From positions 1,550,001 through 1,614,000 of the forward strand of contig OZ220709.1 of the NCBI GenBank assembly GCA_965116665.1: a stretch of DNA of 64,000 nt, written 5' to 3'. The notes under the pieces are model-generated. The model searched no databases and was not told the origin of the DNA. It saw only the letters and a list, made by a program, of their open reading frames with translations. Below, piece by piece: positions 34,069 to 42,318 of this stretch (position 1 is the stretch's first letter; each line of letters opens with the position of its first letter). This DNA comes from Aldehydirespirator sp965116665. Lineage in GTDB: Bacteria > Actinomycetota > Acidimicrobiia > Acidimicrobiales > Aldehydirespiratoraceae. A program made the translations under genes and the position numbers.

Positions 34069-34488
34069 GTGGACTACTCCTACGTGGACACGTCGGCCTG
34101 GGTGTCGCTGGCCGACAACGCCGAGACGTCGCACGACCGCGTCGCGGCCGTGTTGCGCGATCGTCGGGGTTGCCTGGTCACGAGCGACCATGTGCTGCAT
34201 GAGACATGGATGGTCATGCGTGTAAGGCACGGCTTCGAGCCGGCCGAGCGACTCGTCGACGCCATCCGTGACGGCATAGCCAGGATCGAGGTGTCGGGGT
34301 TGGCGGATCTGGAAGTCGCCGCGACCATTGGGGCAGCGTTCCCGGACCAACGGTTCTCGCTCTCGGATCGCACGAGTTGGGCCGTCATGGAGCGGCTCGG
34401 GATCCATGATGCCGTCTCCCTCGACAACGATTTCCGCATCTACCGCTTCGGCCCCGATCGCCGCCGCTCCTTCACCGTCTCGCCCTGA
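34069..34488 (+). CDS. PIN-domain ribonuclease toxin (VapC-like)
   Basis: 139 residues, GTG start 3 bp after the antitoxin. PIN acidic residues are visible: Asp7 (YVDTSAWV), the Glu in VLHETW, the Asp in SLSDRTSWAVM and the Asp in SLDNDFRIYRFG. The fold cleaves RNA with bound Mg. Together with the ribbon-helix-helix gene it forms a type II toxin-antitoxin pair. All catalytic acids seem present, so the toxin is probably active. Confidence 0.85.
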   Translation: MDYSYVDTSAWVSLADNAETSHDRVAAVLRDRRGCLVTSDHVLHETWMVMRVRHGFEPAERLVDAIRDGIARIEVSGLADLEVAATIGAAFPDQRFSLSDRTSWAVMERLGIHDAVSLDNDFRIYRFGPDRRRSFTVSP

Positions 34489-34544
34489 TTCCTTAGCCCT
34501 TCGCGCAAACGTGGGATGAGCGGTTGCTGGCACCGGTGGGCTGG

Positions 34545-34640
34545 TCACGTTACTTGCGGACCGCGGGTCTCGAAGTTGGCGGGGTTGGTGAAGCCGTGGG
34601 CGGTGCGTCGCAGGACTTGGAGCAGGTTGTTTGCCGTTAC
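34545..34640 (-). pseudogene. ISL3-family transposase C-terminal remnant
   Basis: On the minus strand the 31 codons before the stop at 34545 read VTANNLLQVLRRTAHGFTN, then PANFETRG, matching the NNxxxxxxRxAxGFxNxxNFxxR ending of ISL3-type transposases. The frame upstream has no further transposase similarity, and the rest of the element is absent. It lies between the two toxin-antitoxin pairs, marking past transposition. Confidence 0.5.
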
Positions 34641-34697
34641 GCCAGTCGAGGCATTGATCCGTTGCGACCGCAACATGTGGCCGCATATGCTGGCGGC

Positions 34698-35012
34698 GTG
34701 GAAGCTGCTCCAAGGACCCCTCCCGTTCGGACCGTTGGAGCCAGGGAGTTCAAGGACAACTGCCTGCAGATCCTGCGGGAGGTCAAGGAGACCGGCGAGA
34801 CGGTGGTAGTCACCCGCCATAAGGTCCCCATCGCGCAGATCAGCGCGCCTCGGATCAAAGCGTCGGGATCCCTCTTCGGGCGGTGTGCCGGCGAGTTGAG
34901 GATTCTGGGCGACATCACCGAGGCGGCGTTCGATCCCGAGGAGTTCGACATGGAGGCCAGGCCCGAGCGGGTCCTCGACCCCGAGGGCTATGACCGCAGC
35001 AACTCCGGGTGA
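34698..35012 (+). CDS. Phd/YefM-type antitoxin
   Basis: 104 residues from the GTG at 34698; the frame is open upstream but without similarity. The segment RTVGAREFKDNCLQILREV, then TVVVTRHKVPIAQISAP, is the Phd/YefM DNA-binding fold that normally starts at this motif, with a C-terminal tail DEEF-like (FDPEEFDMEA) for toxin binding. It overlaps the PIN toxin by 4 bp (GTGA), confirming the start of the pair. No ribosome site is obvious, and the message may be leaderless from the CATATG at 34684. Confidence 0.75.
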   Translation: MEAAPRTPPVRTVGAREFKDNCLQILREVKETGETVVVTRHKVPIAQISAPRIKASGSLFGRCAGELRILGDITEAAFDPEEFDMEARPERVLDPEGYDRSNSG

Positions 35013-35419
35013 TCCACCTCGACACGCACATACTGGTCAGGCTTCTGGCCGGTGACGACGCTCTGGGCGGTCCGCTGGTCGGGCTGCTGAGCGAGGCGTT
35101 GTCCCGGTCCGAGCTGGCCGCGTCGGCCGTGGTGTTCACCGAGGTGACCCAGTTGCATCTGCGAGGCCGGGTGGACCTCGGCATGTCACCCGAACGATGG
35201 ATGCGGGAGCGGGTGCGGGACGGCCTGCGGATTGTGCCGGTGACGGCTGAGATAGCGGTCCGGTCCGCGATGCTTGAGACCACAGACTTCCATAGGGACC
35301 CGGTGGACAGACTGATCGCGGCCTCTGCGATGGCCGGCGACCACACCCTGGTGACGGCCGACCGCAAGATCGTCGAGTGGGCCGACCGCACCCGGCTGCT
35401 GGCTGTCGTCACTCCGTGA
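35009..35419 (+). CDS. PIN-domain ribonuclease toxin (VapC-like)
   Basis: 136 residues, GTG start overlapping the antitoxin stop. PIN acids: Asp5 (MIHLDTHILVRLL), Glu in VVFTEVTQLHL, Asp in HRDPVDRLIAASAMA and Asp in LVTADRKIVEW. The RDPxDRLIAATA-type motif is typical of VapC partners of Phd-like antitoxins. It converges on the dnaE2 gene with a 21-bp gap. Confidence 0.87.
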   Translation: MIHLDTHILVRLLAGDDALGGPLVGLLSEALSRSELAASAVVFTEVTQLHLRGRVDLGMSPERWMRERVRDGLRIVPVTAEIAVRSAMLETTDFHRDPVDRLIAASAMAGDHTLVTADRKIVEWADRTRLLAVVTP

Positions 35420-35440
35420 GTTCCTGCGAGGCTGGCGCGG

Positions 35441-38400
35441 CTACCGGAAGTCACGGCTTCCGAGGGTGGCCGGCAGCCACAGCGACTCCAGGTGCTCGGC
35501 TATGACGTTGACCGCGCCCTCGTGACGCTCCAGGCGGCCCCGGATGGTGAGCGCCCTGGCCCCGAAGACCGGCTTGCGGAAGCGGGCCTGGCAGCCCTTG
35601 GACACGATCACGTTGATCAGGCCGGTCTCGTCCTCGAGGTTGATGAACATGGTGCCCCCGGCCGTGGCCGGGCGCTGGCGGTGCGACACCGTGCCGGCCA
35701 CCTTCACCCTCCCGACCGGGTGGGTCAGCAGATCGGCCGCGGCCACCACCCCCGCAGCAGCCAGCTCGGCCCGGCGGAAGCGGGTCGGGTGCCCGTCGGC
35801 TGAGACCCCGGTGGACCACAGGTCGGCCGCGGCCTGCTCCGATTCCGACATGGGCTGCAGTTCCGGCACCGTCGTGCCTGTGACCGCGCCGGGAAGGCGG
35901 TCGGCGCCCGACTGGGCCACCGCGCCGGCCGTCCACAGGGCCTCGCGCCGGTCCAGGCCCAGAGAGTCGAACGCCCCGGCTGTGGCCAGCGCCTCCAGCA
36001 CCGCCGAGTCCAGCGCCGGCATCCGTCCCTTCGGCTTGCGCCCACGCCCGGCGCGCCGCCCACCGTTCGCGGCCTGCCCGGCCTGCTCGGCCGCGATCCG
36101 GCGCTGCGACATGGCCCGCACCAGGTGCTCCATCGAGTCATACGGAGCCCCGGTGGCCATGGCCTCGGCCAGCTCCGGACCCACCCCCCGCACCGACGAC
36201 AGGCCCAAGCGCACCGCGGCCCCGCCCGCAGAGGTCTCACACGACTCCAGCACGGCCGCATCGGCCGACAGATTGATGTCGGGACCGTGCACCACCACCC
36301 CGTGGCGGCGGGCGTCCTGGCACAGCGAGTGGGGCGAGTAGAAGCCCATCGGCTGAGCGTTCAGCAGCGCCGCGCAGAACGCGGCCGGATAGTGCAGCTT
36401 GATCCACGCCGAGGCGTACACCAGGTAGGCGAACGACACCGAGTGGCTCTCGGGGAACCCGTAGTTGGCGAAGGCCACCATCTTGTGCCAGATCTGCTCG
36501 CCGATATCCGGGCCGATGCCGCGGGCGGCCATCCCCGCGAAGAACCGGCCCCGCAGCCGCTGCATGCGCTCCACCGAGCGCTTGGCCCCCATGGCCCGGC
36601 GCAGCTCGTCGGACTCCGCCGGGGTGAACCCGGCCGCGTCGATGGCCATACCCATGAGCTGCTCCTGGAACAGCGGCACCCCCAGCGTCTTGGCCAGCGA
36701 CCGCTCCAGCACCGGATGCAGGTAAGTGACCGGCTCGGTGCCGTTGCGGCGCCGGATGTAGGGATGCACCGAGCCGCCCTGGATCGGCCCGGGCCGGATC
36801 AGGGCCACCTCCACCACCAGGTCGTAGAAGCAGCGGGGCCGCAGCCGGGGCAGGGTGGCCATCTGCGCCCTCGACTCCACCTGGAACACGCCCACCGTGT
36901 CGGCCTCGCACAGCATGTCGTACACGGCCGGGTCCTGGGGAAGCGCGGCCAGATCGATGTGCTCGCCGTGGGCCGAGGCCGCCAGGTCCACCGCGTAGTG
37001 CAGCGCCGAGAGCATCCCCAGCCCCAGCAGGTCGAACTTCACCAGGCCCACCGCGGCGCAGTCGTCCTTGTCCCATTGCAGCACCGACCGGTCGGCCATC
37101 GACGCCCACTCCACCGGGCACACCTCGGCGATGGGCCGGTCGCAGATCACCATCCCGCCCGAGTGGATGCCCAGATGCCGGGGCCCTCCCTCGGCGGCCG
37201 CGGCCAGGCCCACCACGTCGGCAGGGATGGCCCCGGCGTTGCGGTCCCCGGAGCCGCCCGCGGCGCTCGCTTCGACCAGCTCGCCCAAGCCCCCGTAGCG
37301 GTCCAGCGACTTGGCCCAGGCGTCCTGGCGGGCGGGCGGGTGGCCCAGCGCCCTGGCCGCGTCCCGCACCGCTGAGCGGCCCCGGTAGGTGATCACGTTG
37401 GCCACCTGGGCGGTGCGGTCCCGGCCGTAGCGGCCGTACACGTACTGGATCACCTCCTCGCGCCGGTCGCTCTCGATGTCGATGTCGATGTCGGGCGGGC
37501 CGTCGCGCTCGGGCGACAGGAACCGCTCGAACAGCAGCCCCAACGCCACCGAGTCCACGTTGGTGATGCCCAGCACGTAGCACACCGCCGAGTTGGCGGC
37601 CGACCCCCGGCCCTGGCAGTAGATGTCGCGGCTGCGGCAGAACGACGTGATGTCCCACACCACCAGGAAGTAGCCCGGAAATCCGAGCTGCTCGATCATG
37701 TCCAGTTCGTGACTGATCTGGCGCCAGGCGCCCGGCACCCGCTCGGCGGTGGGCGGGCCGTAGCGGGCCAGGGCGCCCTCGATGGTGAGCCGGCGCAGGA
37801 AGGCAGCCTCGTCGAGGCCGTCGGGGCACGGGTACGGCGGCAGTTCCGGCGCCACCAGCGACAGGCTGAACGCGCACTCCCGCCCCAAGCAGGCCGCGGC
37901 CTCCACCGCGCCGGGATAGCGGGCGAAGCGCCGGGCCTGCTCGGCGCCGGAGCGCAGATGGGCCCCACCCCATGCACTGAGCCAGCCGTCGTGCTCATCC
38001 AGGCCGCGCCGGTCGCCGACCGCGGCCAGGGAGTCGGCCAGGCGCCGGTCGGCCGGCGTGGCGTAGCGCACCGCGTTGGCGCACACCGGCTGCACCCGGT
38101 GCCGCACCCCGAGCTCGGCCAGGGCGTCGTTGCGATGGCTGTCCAGCGGATCACCGTGATCCCACAGCTCCACGAACACGTTGCCGGCACCGGCCGCGCC
38201 GATCAGCCGGCCCAGTTCGCGGGCCGCGGCCATCGGCCCGTGCTCGATCAGCGCCGATGGCACCGCGCCGCCGTGGGCCCCGGTAAGGATCGCCCACCGG
38301 TCGCGGTGGGCGGCTGCGGCCTCCAGGAACGTCTCGGTCGACAACTTGGGCTCGCCTTTGCGCCCGGCCATGTGGGCCCGGCTCACCAGTGTCCCCAGCG

Positions 38401-38890
38401 CCGCGTACCCGGCCGCGTCGCGGGCCAGCACCACCACCGAGCGGCACTGCTGGCGCCTGCCGGACGGAAGGACGGAGCCTGGCCGCCGGGACGAGCCGGG
38501 CGCATCCAGGGTGAGCTCGGTGCCGAACACCGTGGGCAGGCCGGCCTCCTGGGCAGCCTCGGCGAATCGCACCACCCCGTAGAAGCCGTCCCGGTCGGTC
38601 AGCGCCAGAGCGTCGAGTTCGAGCCGGGCGGCCTCGGCTACCAGCTCGCCGGGATTCGACGAGCCGTCCATGAAGCTGAACCGCGAGTGCGCGTGCAGTT
38701 CCGCATACGGCACCCGACCCACCCCGGAGCCCCTGACGGCCTGCTCGCGGGGGAGGCTCCGGACCATGTCGGTCCGGTCAGGAGGCGTGCCGGCATCCCG
38801 CCGGTCTCCGTTCGAGGACGGCGAGCCGGCCCGGTCCGACAGCCGGCGCTCCAGTTCCCGCCAAGGGATGATCGGGTTGTTGAATCCCAT
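35441..38890 (-). CDS. dnaE2: error-prone DNA polymerase III alpha (DnaE2/ImuC)
   Basis: 1149 residues, full length. The N-terminal PHP domain starts YAELHAHSRFSFMDGSSNPGE, the polymerase palm carries the catalytic acids in PDIDIDIESDRREEVIQ (about 460-475), followed by fingers (YRGRSAVRDAARALGHPP) and KFDLLGLGMLSALHYA. The C-terminal OB-type domain includes VAGTVSHRQRP and FINLEDETGLINVIVS. DnaE2 performs translesion synthesis with the ImuA' and ImuB proteins. Its gene lies behind its own LexA box (38910-38923), only 97 bp downstream of imuB on the same strand. The first PHP His residues are present, but as in other DnaE2 proteins a functional nuclease is not implied. Confidence 0.96.
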   Translation of the reverse strand: MGFNNPIIPWRELERRLSDRAGSPSSNGDRRDAGTPPDRTDMVRSLPREQAVRGSGVGRVPYAELHAHSRFSFMDGSSNPGELVAEAARLELDALALTDRDGFYGVVRFAEAAQEAGLPTVFGTELTLDAPGSSRRPGSVLPSGRRQQCRSVVVLARDAAGYAALGTLVSRAHMAGRKGEPKLSTETFLEAAAAHRDRWAILTGAHGGAVPSALIEHGPMAAARELGRLIGAAGAGNVFVELWDHGDPLDSHRNDALAELGVRHRVQPVCANAVRYATPADRRLADSLAAVGDRRGLDEHDGWLSAWGGAHLRSGAEQARRFARYPGAVEAAACLGRECAFSLSLVAPELPPYPCPDGLDEAAFLRRLTIEGALARYGPPTAERVPGAWRQISHELDMIEQLGFPGYFLVVWDITSFCRSRDIYCQGRGSAANSAVCYVLGITNVDSVALGLLFERFLSPERDGPPDIDIDIESDRREEVIQYVYGRYGRDRTAQVANVITYRGRSAVRDAARALGHPPARQDAWAKSLDRYGGLGELVEASAAGGSGDRNAGAIPADVVGLAAAAEGGPRHLGIHSGGMVICDRPIAEVCPVEWASMADRSVLQWDKDDCAAVGLVKFDLLGLGMLSALHYAVDLAASAHGEHIDLAALPQDPAVYDMLCEADTVGVFQVESRAQMATLPRLRPRCFYDLVVEVALIRPGPIQGGSVHPYIRRRNGTEPVTYLHPVLERSLAKTLGVPLFQEQLMGMAIDAAGFTPAESDELRRAMGAKRSVERMQRLRGRFFAGMAARGIGPDIGEQIWHKMVAFANYGFPESHSVSFAYLVYASAWIKLHYPAAFCAALLNAQPMGFYSPHSLCQDARRHGVVVHGPDINLSADAAVLESCETSAGGAAVRLGLSSVRGVGPELAEAMATGAPYDSMEHLVRAMSQRRIAAEQAGQAANGGRRAGRGRKPKGRMPALDSAVLEALATAGAFDSLGLDRREALWTAGAVAQSGADRLPGAVTGTTVPELQPMSESEQAAADLWSTGVSADGHPTRFRRAELAAAGVVAAADLLTHPVGRVKVAGTVSHRQRPATAGGTMFINLEDETGLINVIVSKGCQARFRKPVFGARALTIRGRLERHEGAVNVIAEHLESLWLPATLGSRDFR

Positions 38891-38909
38891 CCCCGGAACC
38901 TAGTTGATA

Positions 38910-38923
38910 CGAACATGTGTTCG
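38910..38923 (-). promoter_or_regulatory. LexA (SOS) box of dnaE2
   Basis: CGAACATGTGTTCG at 38910-38923 matches the actinobacterial LexA consensus CGAAC-N4-GTTCG. It lies 20 bases upstream of the dnaE2 start, where a bound repressor would block transcription. A second box sits before imuA'. Confidence 0.85.
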
Positions 38924-38987
38924 CTATCCGGGATTCCTGCGGTTGAGGGACCGCACAGCCCTTATGGGCAGGAATCCCGTGGAGAGG

Positions 38988-40547
38988 TCAGTCGTAGGTG
39001 GCCTCGCGCCGCCAGCGGCCGGACTCCAGCACGCAGAGATGGGCGGAGCCGTCGTCGAGGACCAGCTGGAAACGGGCTTGACGCCGGCGGGCGGACGGGC
39101 GCCACCAGCGCTCGTCCAGCGGCCACGGACCCGCCCAGGACACGACCGTTCGACTGCGGCCCGTCGAGTCCGTGAGCTGCTGGGGCGGTGCACTCGCTTC
39201 GCCCCGGCCACCGACGGCGACCGGCGCACCCTCGCTGTCGGTCACTTCGATCGGCTCGGGCTGGGCCAGAACAACTGCGGGTGATGGTGCCGGCAGCCGT
39301 CCGGGCCATGGAGCCCTCACTGCCTTGGCCCCCCTCTTGCCCTCGGGGACGGTCTCGGCCCCAGTGGCAGCACCGAACGGCACCCGGCGGCCGGTGTCGG
39401 CCGGGCGGCGCCCGCCGGCCAGCCGGGGCACGGTCACCGCTTCGGCCCCCAGCAGTCCCTGCACCCGGGCCAGCGCCTTGGCGGCCCGCTCGTCGGCCTC
39501 GCTCCTCTCGCCCCACATTCCCAGCTGGCGGCCGATGGCGGGGGCCACTGCGCAGGGCGTGATCCGGATGAGCGTGATCGGGCCGGTGGGACGCTCGGGC
39601 GACCGGTACCAGCCCTCGAGCTGCCAGCGGACCCTGTCGACGATGTCCGCTGCGTTGAAGCGGAGCTCGTGACGCCAGCGGCGGTTGCTGGCATGGCCGC
39701 TGTCGGAGTGGGCCTCAATGCCGATGCTCACGCAGTCCAGGCCGTTGCGGGCCAGCCGGGACACCATGGCGTCGGCCAGAGCCCTGGCCATGAACGCCAC
39801 CGTCTCGACGCGGTCTGCGGGCGGATCGATCTCGGCCTCGGCGCCTGCGTCCTCACCGGCGGCCTCACCCTGCAGCGGGCGGCCGTCGAGCCCGCAGGCC
39901 AGACGGTGGGCCAGCAGTCCGGTCCAGCCGAAGCGTCCCAGCATGTCGGCCTCGCTCAGCGCAGCCAGGTCGCCCAGCGTCCGGATCCCCAGTCGCCACA
40001 GCACGTCGAGCAGCGCTTCTGTGCCCTTCCCGTCGGAGTGCAGCGGCGAGACCGGATCGGACAGTGAGATTAGGGGCAGGCCGGCCAGGAATCGGCGGCC
40101 CTGCTGGGGCGGCACTGTCAGCACAGCCGTGGAGGAGCCGGATGCCCGGGCGGCGAGACCGGCCGCGAAGAGGCCGTCGGCCACGCCCACCCTGGCTCTC
40201 GATGCCGATCCGAGCGCATCGGCGGTCGCCCGGACGACGAGTTCGGCCAGGGCCTGCTCGCCCCCGAAGTAGCGAGACGGCCCCCTCGCACCGAACGCGT
40301 GCAGTCCAGGACGCAGCGCCTCCGACAGGGGAGTGAACTGTTCCAGCACCGCAGCCACCGGTTCGCAGTCGCGTGCATCGATTTCACCGAGATCCACCAC
40401 GACCATGCGCACCGGCGGTTCCTTAGAACTGCGCGGGTAGGTGGCGCCGCCGCCTCGCGGTGCAGCGTTGTGTATCCCGCTCTTGTTCGCTGCGCTCACG
40501 GGCCGCTCGGGCCACGGCCTCGCTGAGAATCTTGCTGACATCACCAT
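38988..40547 (-). CDS. imuB: ImuB, Y-family polymerase-like mutasome adaptor
   Basis: 519 residues from the ATG at 40547, which has an excellent AGGAGG at 40554-40559; an upstream extension to 40688 is not supported. The C-terminal two thirds fit ImuB: EALRPGLHAFGARGPSRYFGGE, ARVGVADGLFAAGLAAR, WRLGIRTLGDLAALSEADMLGRFG, ADRVRWQLEGW-type fingers, and WAGPWPLDERWW before RRREATYD at the end. The typical N-terminus with its WCPDWP-like motif is missing; after the start comes SARFSARPWPERPVSAANKS. ImuB lacks polymerase activity and bridges ImuA', DnaE2 and the sliding clamp. The short N-terminus is discussed as a finding. Confidence 0.88.
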   Translation of the reverse strand: MVMSARFSARPWPERPVSAANKSGIHNAAPRGGGATYPRSSKEPPVRMVVVDLGEIDARDCEPVAAVLEQFTPLSEALRPGLHAFGARGPSRYFGGEQALAELVVRATADALGSASRARVGVADGLFAAGLAARASGSSTAVLTVPPQQGRRFLAGLPLISLSDPVSPLHSDGKGTEALLDVLWRLGIRTLGDLAALSEADMLGRFGWTGLLAHRLACGLDGRPLQGEAAGEDAGAEAEIDPPADRVETVAFMARALADAMVSRLARNGLDCVSIGIEAHSDSGHASNRRWRHELRFNAADIVDRVRWQLEGWYRSPERPTGPITLIRITPCAVAPAIGRQLGMWGERSEADERAAKALARVQGLLGAEAVTVPRLAGGRRPADTGRRVPFGAATGAETVPEGKRGAKAVRAPWPGRLPAPSPAVVLAQPEPIEVTDSEGAPVAVGGRGEASAPPQQLTDSTGRSRTVVSWAGPWPLDERWWRPSARRRQARFQLVLDDGSAHLCVLESGRWRREATYD

Positions 40548-40623
40548 GTGCTGCCTCCTATCCGCTCGGCCTCTGGGGTCGGGGGAGTGACGGTTCGGAG
40601 GCCATCGGCTGTGGCGGGCGGCG

Positions 40624-41370
40624 CTAGCTCGCCCGGCGTTCGGTGACGTCGTTGTCGCCGAGAGCGCAGCCCTGGACGGGCTCTGCACAGGCCACCCGGC
40701 CGTCGGTGGCGGGCAGCCACATCAGCATCCGGCGGGGACGGGACGCCGCGCCCCTTCCCCCGACGGCCACCTCGGCTTGACGGGCCAGCAGCCGCCCGTG
40801 ACCGTCGTCGATGCCGGTCCACCGCGTCTGGGTGATCATCAAGCGGACCTCCGGCTGCAGGCCAGCCGCGATATCCGCAGAGGCGCTGCCGAGAGCACAG
40901 ACCAGTGAGGTGCCGTGCTCGCGCATCCGGGCCAGCAGCCGCCGCGCCGTCGCACCCTCCACCCGGATCGAGGGCCCCAGCAACACGAGGTCGAAGCCGC
41001 CCACCACCGCCCCCAGCACATCGGCCGCCAGACCCGCGCTCCAGCCGCTTCGGCCTCTGCCCCCGGCCGGTGGATCCACCAGCGCCCAGCGCTCCAGGTC
41101 AACGCCCCTCTCGGCCAGCGCGGACATGCCCAGGTCGGCCATTCCCACCGCCGCCACCCAGCTGCCCCGCCGGGAGGCTTCGGCCGCCAGCGCCATCGCC
41201 AGCGTCACCGAGCCGTGGCCGCCGACCGCGACGGCGGTACCCCGCCGGATACTGCCCTCCGGCAGCAGCGCCGCCAGCGCCTCCTCTACAGGAAGCCGCC
41301 GCTCATGGGCCGCCCCAAAAGGCGCGTCGAGCCGGATGGGTAGTCCCCGCGCCGTGAATGGGTCCGCCAT
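40624..41370 (-). CDS. ImuA' (RecA-like mutasome protein)
   Basis: 248 residues from the ATG at 41370; a TTG at 41385 lies inside the SOS box and is rejected. The core resembles a RecA/SulA-type fold with a degenerate P-loop (VGGHGSVTLAMALAAEA) followed by VGMADLGMSALAERGVDLERWALVDPP, the mycobacterial ImuA' pattern. It associates with ImuB and DnaE2 in induced mutagenesis. It is the first gene of the imuA'-imuB unit (76-bp gap to imuB) and is under a LexA box. Confidence 0.85.
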   Translation of the reverse strand: MADPFTARGLPIRLDAPFGAAHERRLPVEEALAALLPEGSIRRGTAVAVGGHGSVTLAMALAAEASRRGSWVAAVGMADLGMSALAERGVDLERWALVDPPAGGRGRSGWSAGLAADVLGAVVGGFDLVLLGPSIRVEGATARRLLARMREHGTSLVCALGSASADIAAGLQPEVRLMITQTRWTGIDDGHGRLLARQAEVAVGGRGAASRPRRMLMWLPATDGRVACAEPVQGCALGDNDVTERRAS

Positions 41371-41382
41371 CGGCCCATGATA

Positions 41383-41396
41383 CAAACATATGTTCG
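41383..41396 (-). promoter_or_regulatory. LexA (SOS) box of imuA'-imuB
   Basis: Read on the minus strand, CGAACATATGTTTG (41396-41383) differs from CGAAC-N4-GTTCG by one base. It is 12 bases upstream of the imuA' ATG, so LexA would cover the promoter. Together with the second box it makes the whole mutasome DNA-damage inducible. Confidence 0.8.
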
Positions 41397-41454
41397 GTTT
41401 GTGCCAGCGTGACGCGCCACTGATGGGTCGGTTGGCTGGGTCGATTGGTGCCGC

Positions 41455-42243
41455 CTAGAGGCCGAACCTCTGGGATCTGACGTCCGACAGCCAGTCGAGG
41501 ATGGTTCGGACCAGCTCGTCGGAGTGGCCGCGGTCACCGAAGAGATGGTCGGCGCCGGCCACGGTGTGCAGCGTGGCCGAGCCCGCAGCGGCCAGGGCCT
41601 CGGTCTGGTCCCGGCCGACCACGGTGTCGGCCCCGGCCTGCACCACCAGCATGGGCCGCCCCAACGAGGCCGCGGCGGCGGCAACGTCGTGGCGGTGCAG
41701 GTCGTCGAGGAAGTCCCGCCCAACTCTCACCGGCTTCGGGCCGATCCGAACCTCACCGGAGCCCTCGGAGCGGATCTGCTGCAGGGCTTCGTCGGAGAAC
41801 AGGTGCTCCACATGGGCGACCGAGGCCGGCGAGGCCACCGCCACCACCTGCGCCACCGTGTGGAGGCGGGACGCGGCCAGCACCGCAGCCGCCCCGCCCA
41901 GGCTGTGCCCCACCAGAACGCACGGTCCGGCCCCGCGCCGGATCAGGGCCACCGCGGCCGCGGTGATGTCGCTCACGTTGGTGGCGACCGTGGTGTCGGC
42001 CAGCTCGCCGCCGCTCTCACCCAGCCCGGTGAAGTCGAAGGCCAGGGTCAGGTAGCCGCCCGCGGCCAGACCCTTGGCTATGCGGGTGGTGGTGAACAGG
42101 TCCTTGGAGCAGGTGAAGCAGTGGCACAGCAGGGCCGCTCCGGCCACTGCCGCGCCGTCACCGGGCCGGTGAAGCACCGCCGACAGCTTGGCCCCGGCCC
42201 CGCCTGTGAATTCGAACCTCTCAGTAGTGGGTGCCACCGTCAT
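41455..42243 (-). CDS. alpha/beta hydrolase
   Basis: 262 residues. The alpha/beta-hydrolase core shows the nucleophile elbow VLVGHSLGGAAAVLAASRL, an early LCHCFTCSKDLFTTTRIAKGL with the oxyanion-hole region, FDFTGLGESGG, the late acid region QAGADTVVGRDQ and a C-terminal His in AGADHLFGDRG. The catalytic Ser-Asp-His triad is therefore complete. The closest described relatives are small bacterial dienelactone-hydrolase-like or YqiA-like esterases; the substrate is unknown. Confidence 0.87.
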   Translation of the reverse strand: MTVAPTTERFEFTGGAGAKLSAVLHRPGDGAAVAGAALLCHCFTCSKDLFTTTRIAKGLAAGGYLTLAFDFTGLGESGGELADTTVATNVSDITAAAVALIRRGAGPCVLVGHSLGGAAAVLAASRLHTVAQVVAVASPASVAHVEHLFSDEALQQIRSEGSGEVRIGPKPVRVGRDFLDDLHRHDVAAAAASLGRPMLVVQAGADTVVGRDQTEALAAAGSATLHTVAGADHLFGDRGHSDELVRTILDWLSDVRSQRFGL

Positions 42244-42318
42244 CGGCCCAAGGGTCGAACGCGGCCCGCATCCATGCCGCGGCTATCGAGACAACCGCAA
42301 ACGGTAGGGTGGCACCCC

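Noticed and set aside
36125..37375. 416-codon plus-strand frame
   Set aside because: Antisense of dnaE2, His/Arg/Gly-rich artefact of high GC.
41524..42318. Open frame extending the family 5 lipoprotein 265 codons upstream
   Set aside because: Antisense of the alpha/beta hydrolase; a clear signal peptide with lipobox starts at 42319.
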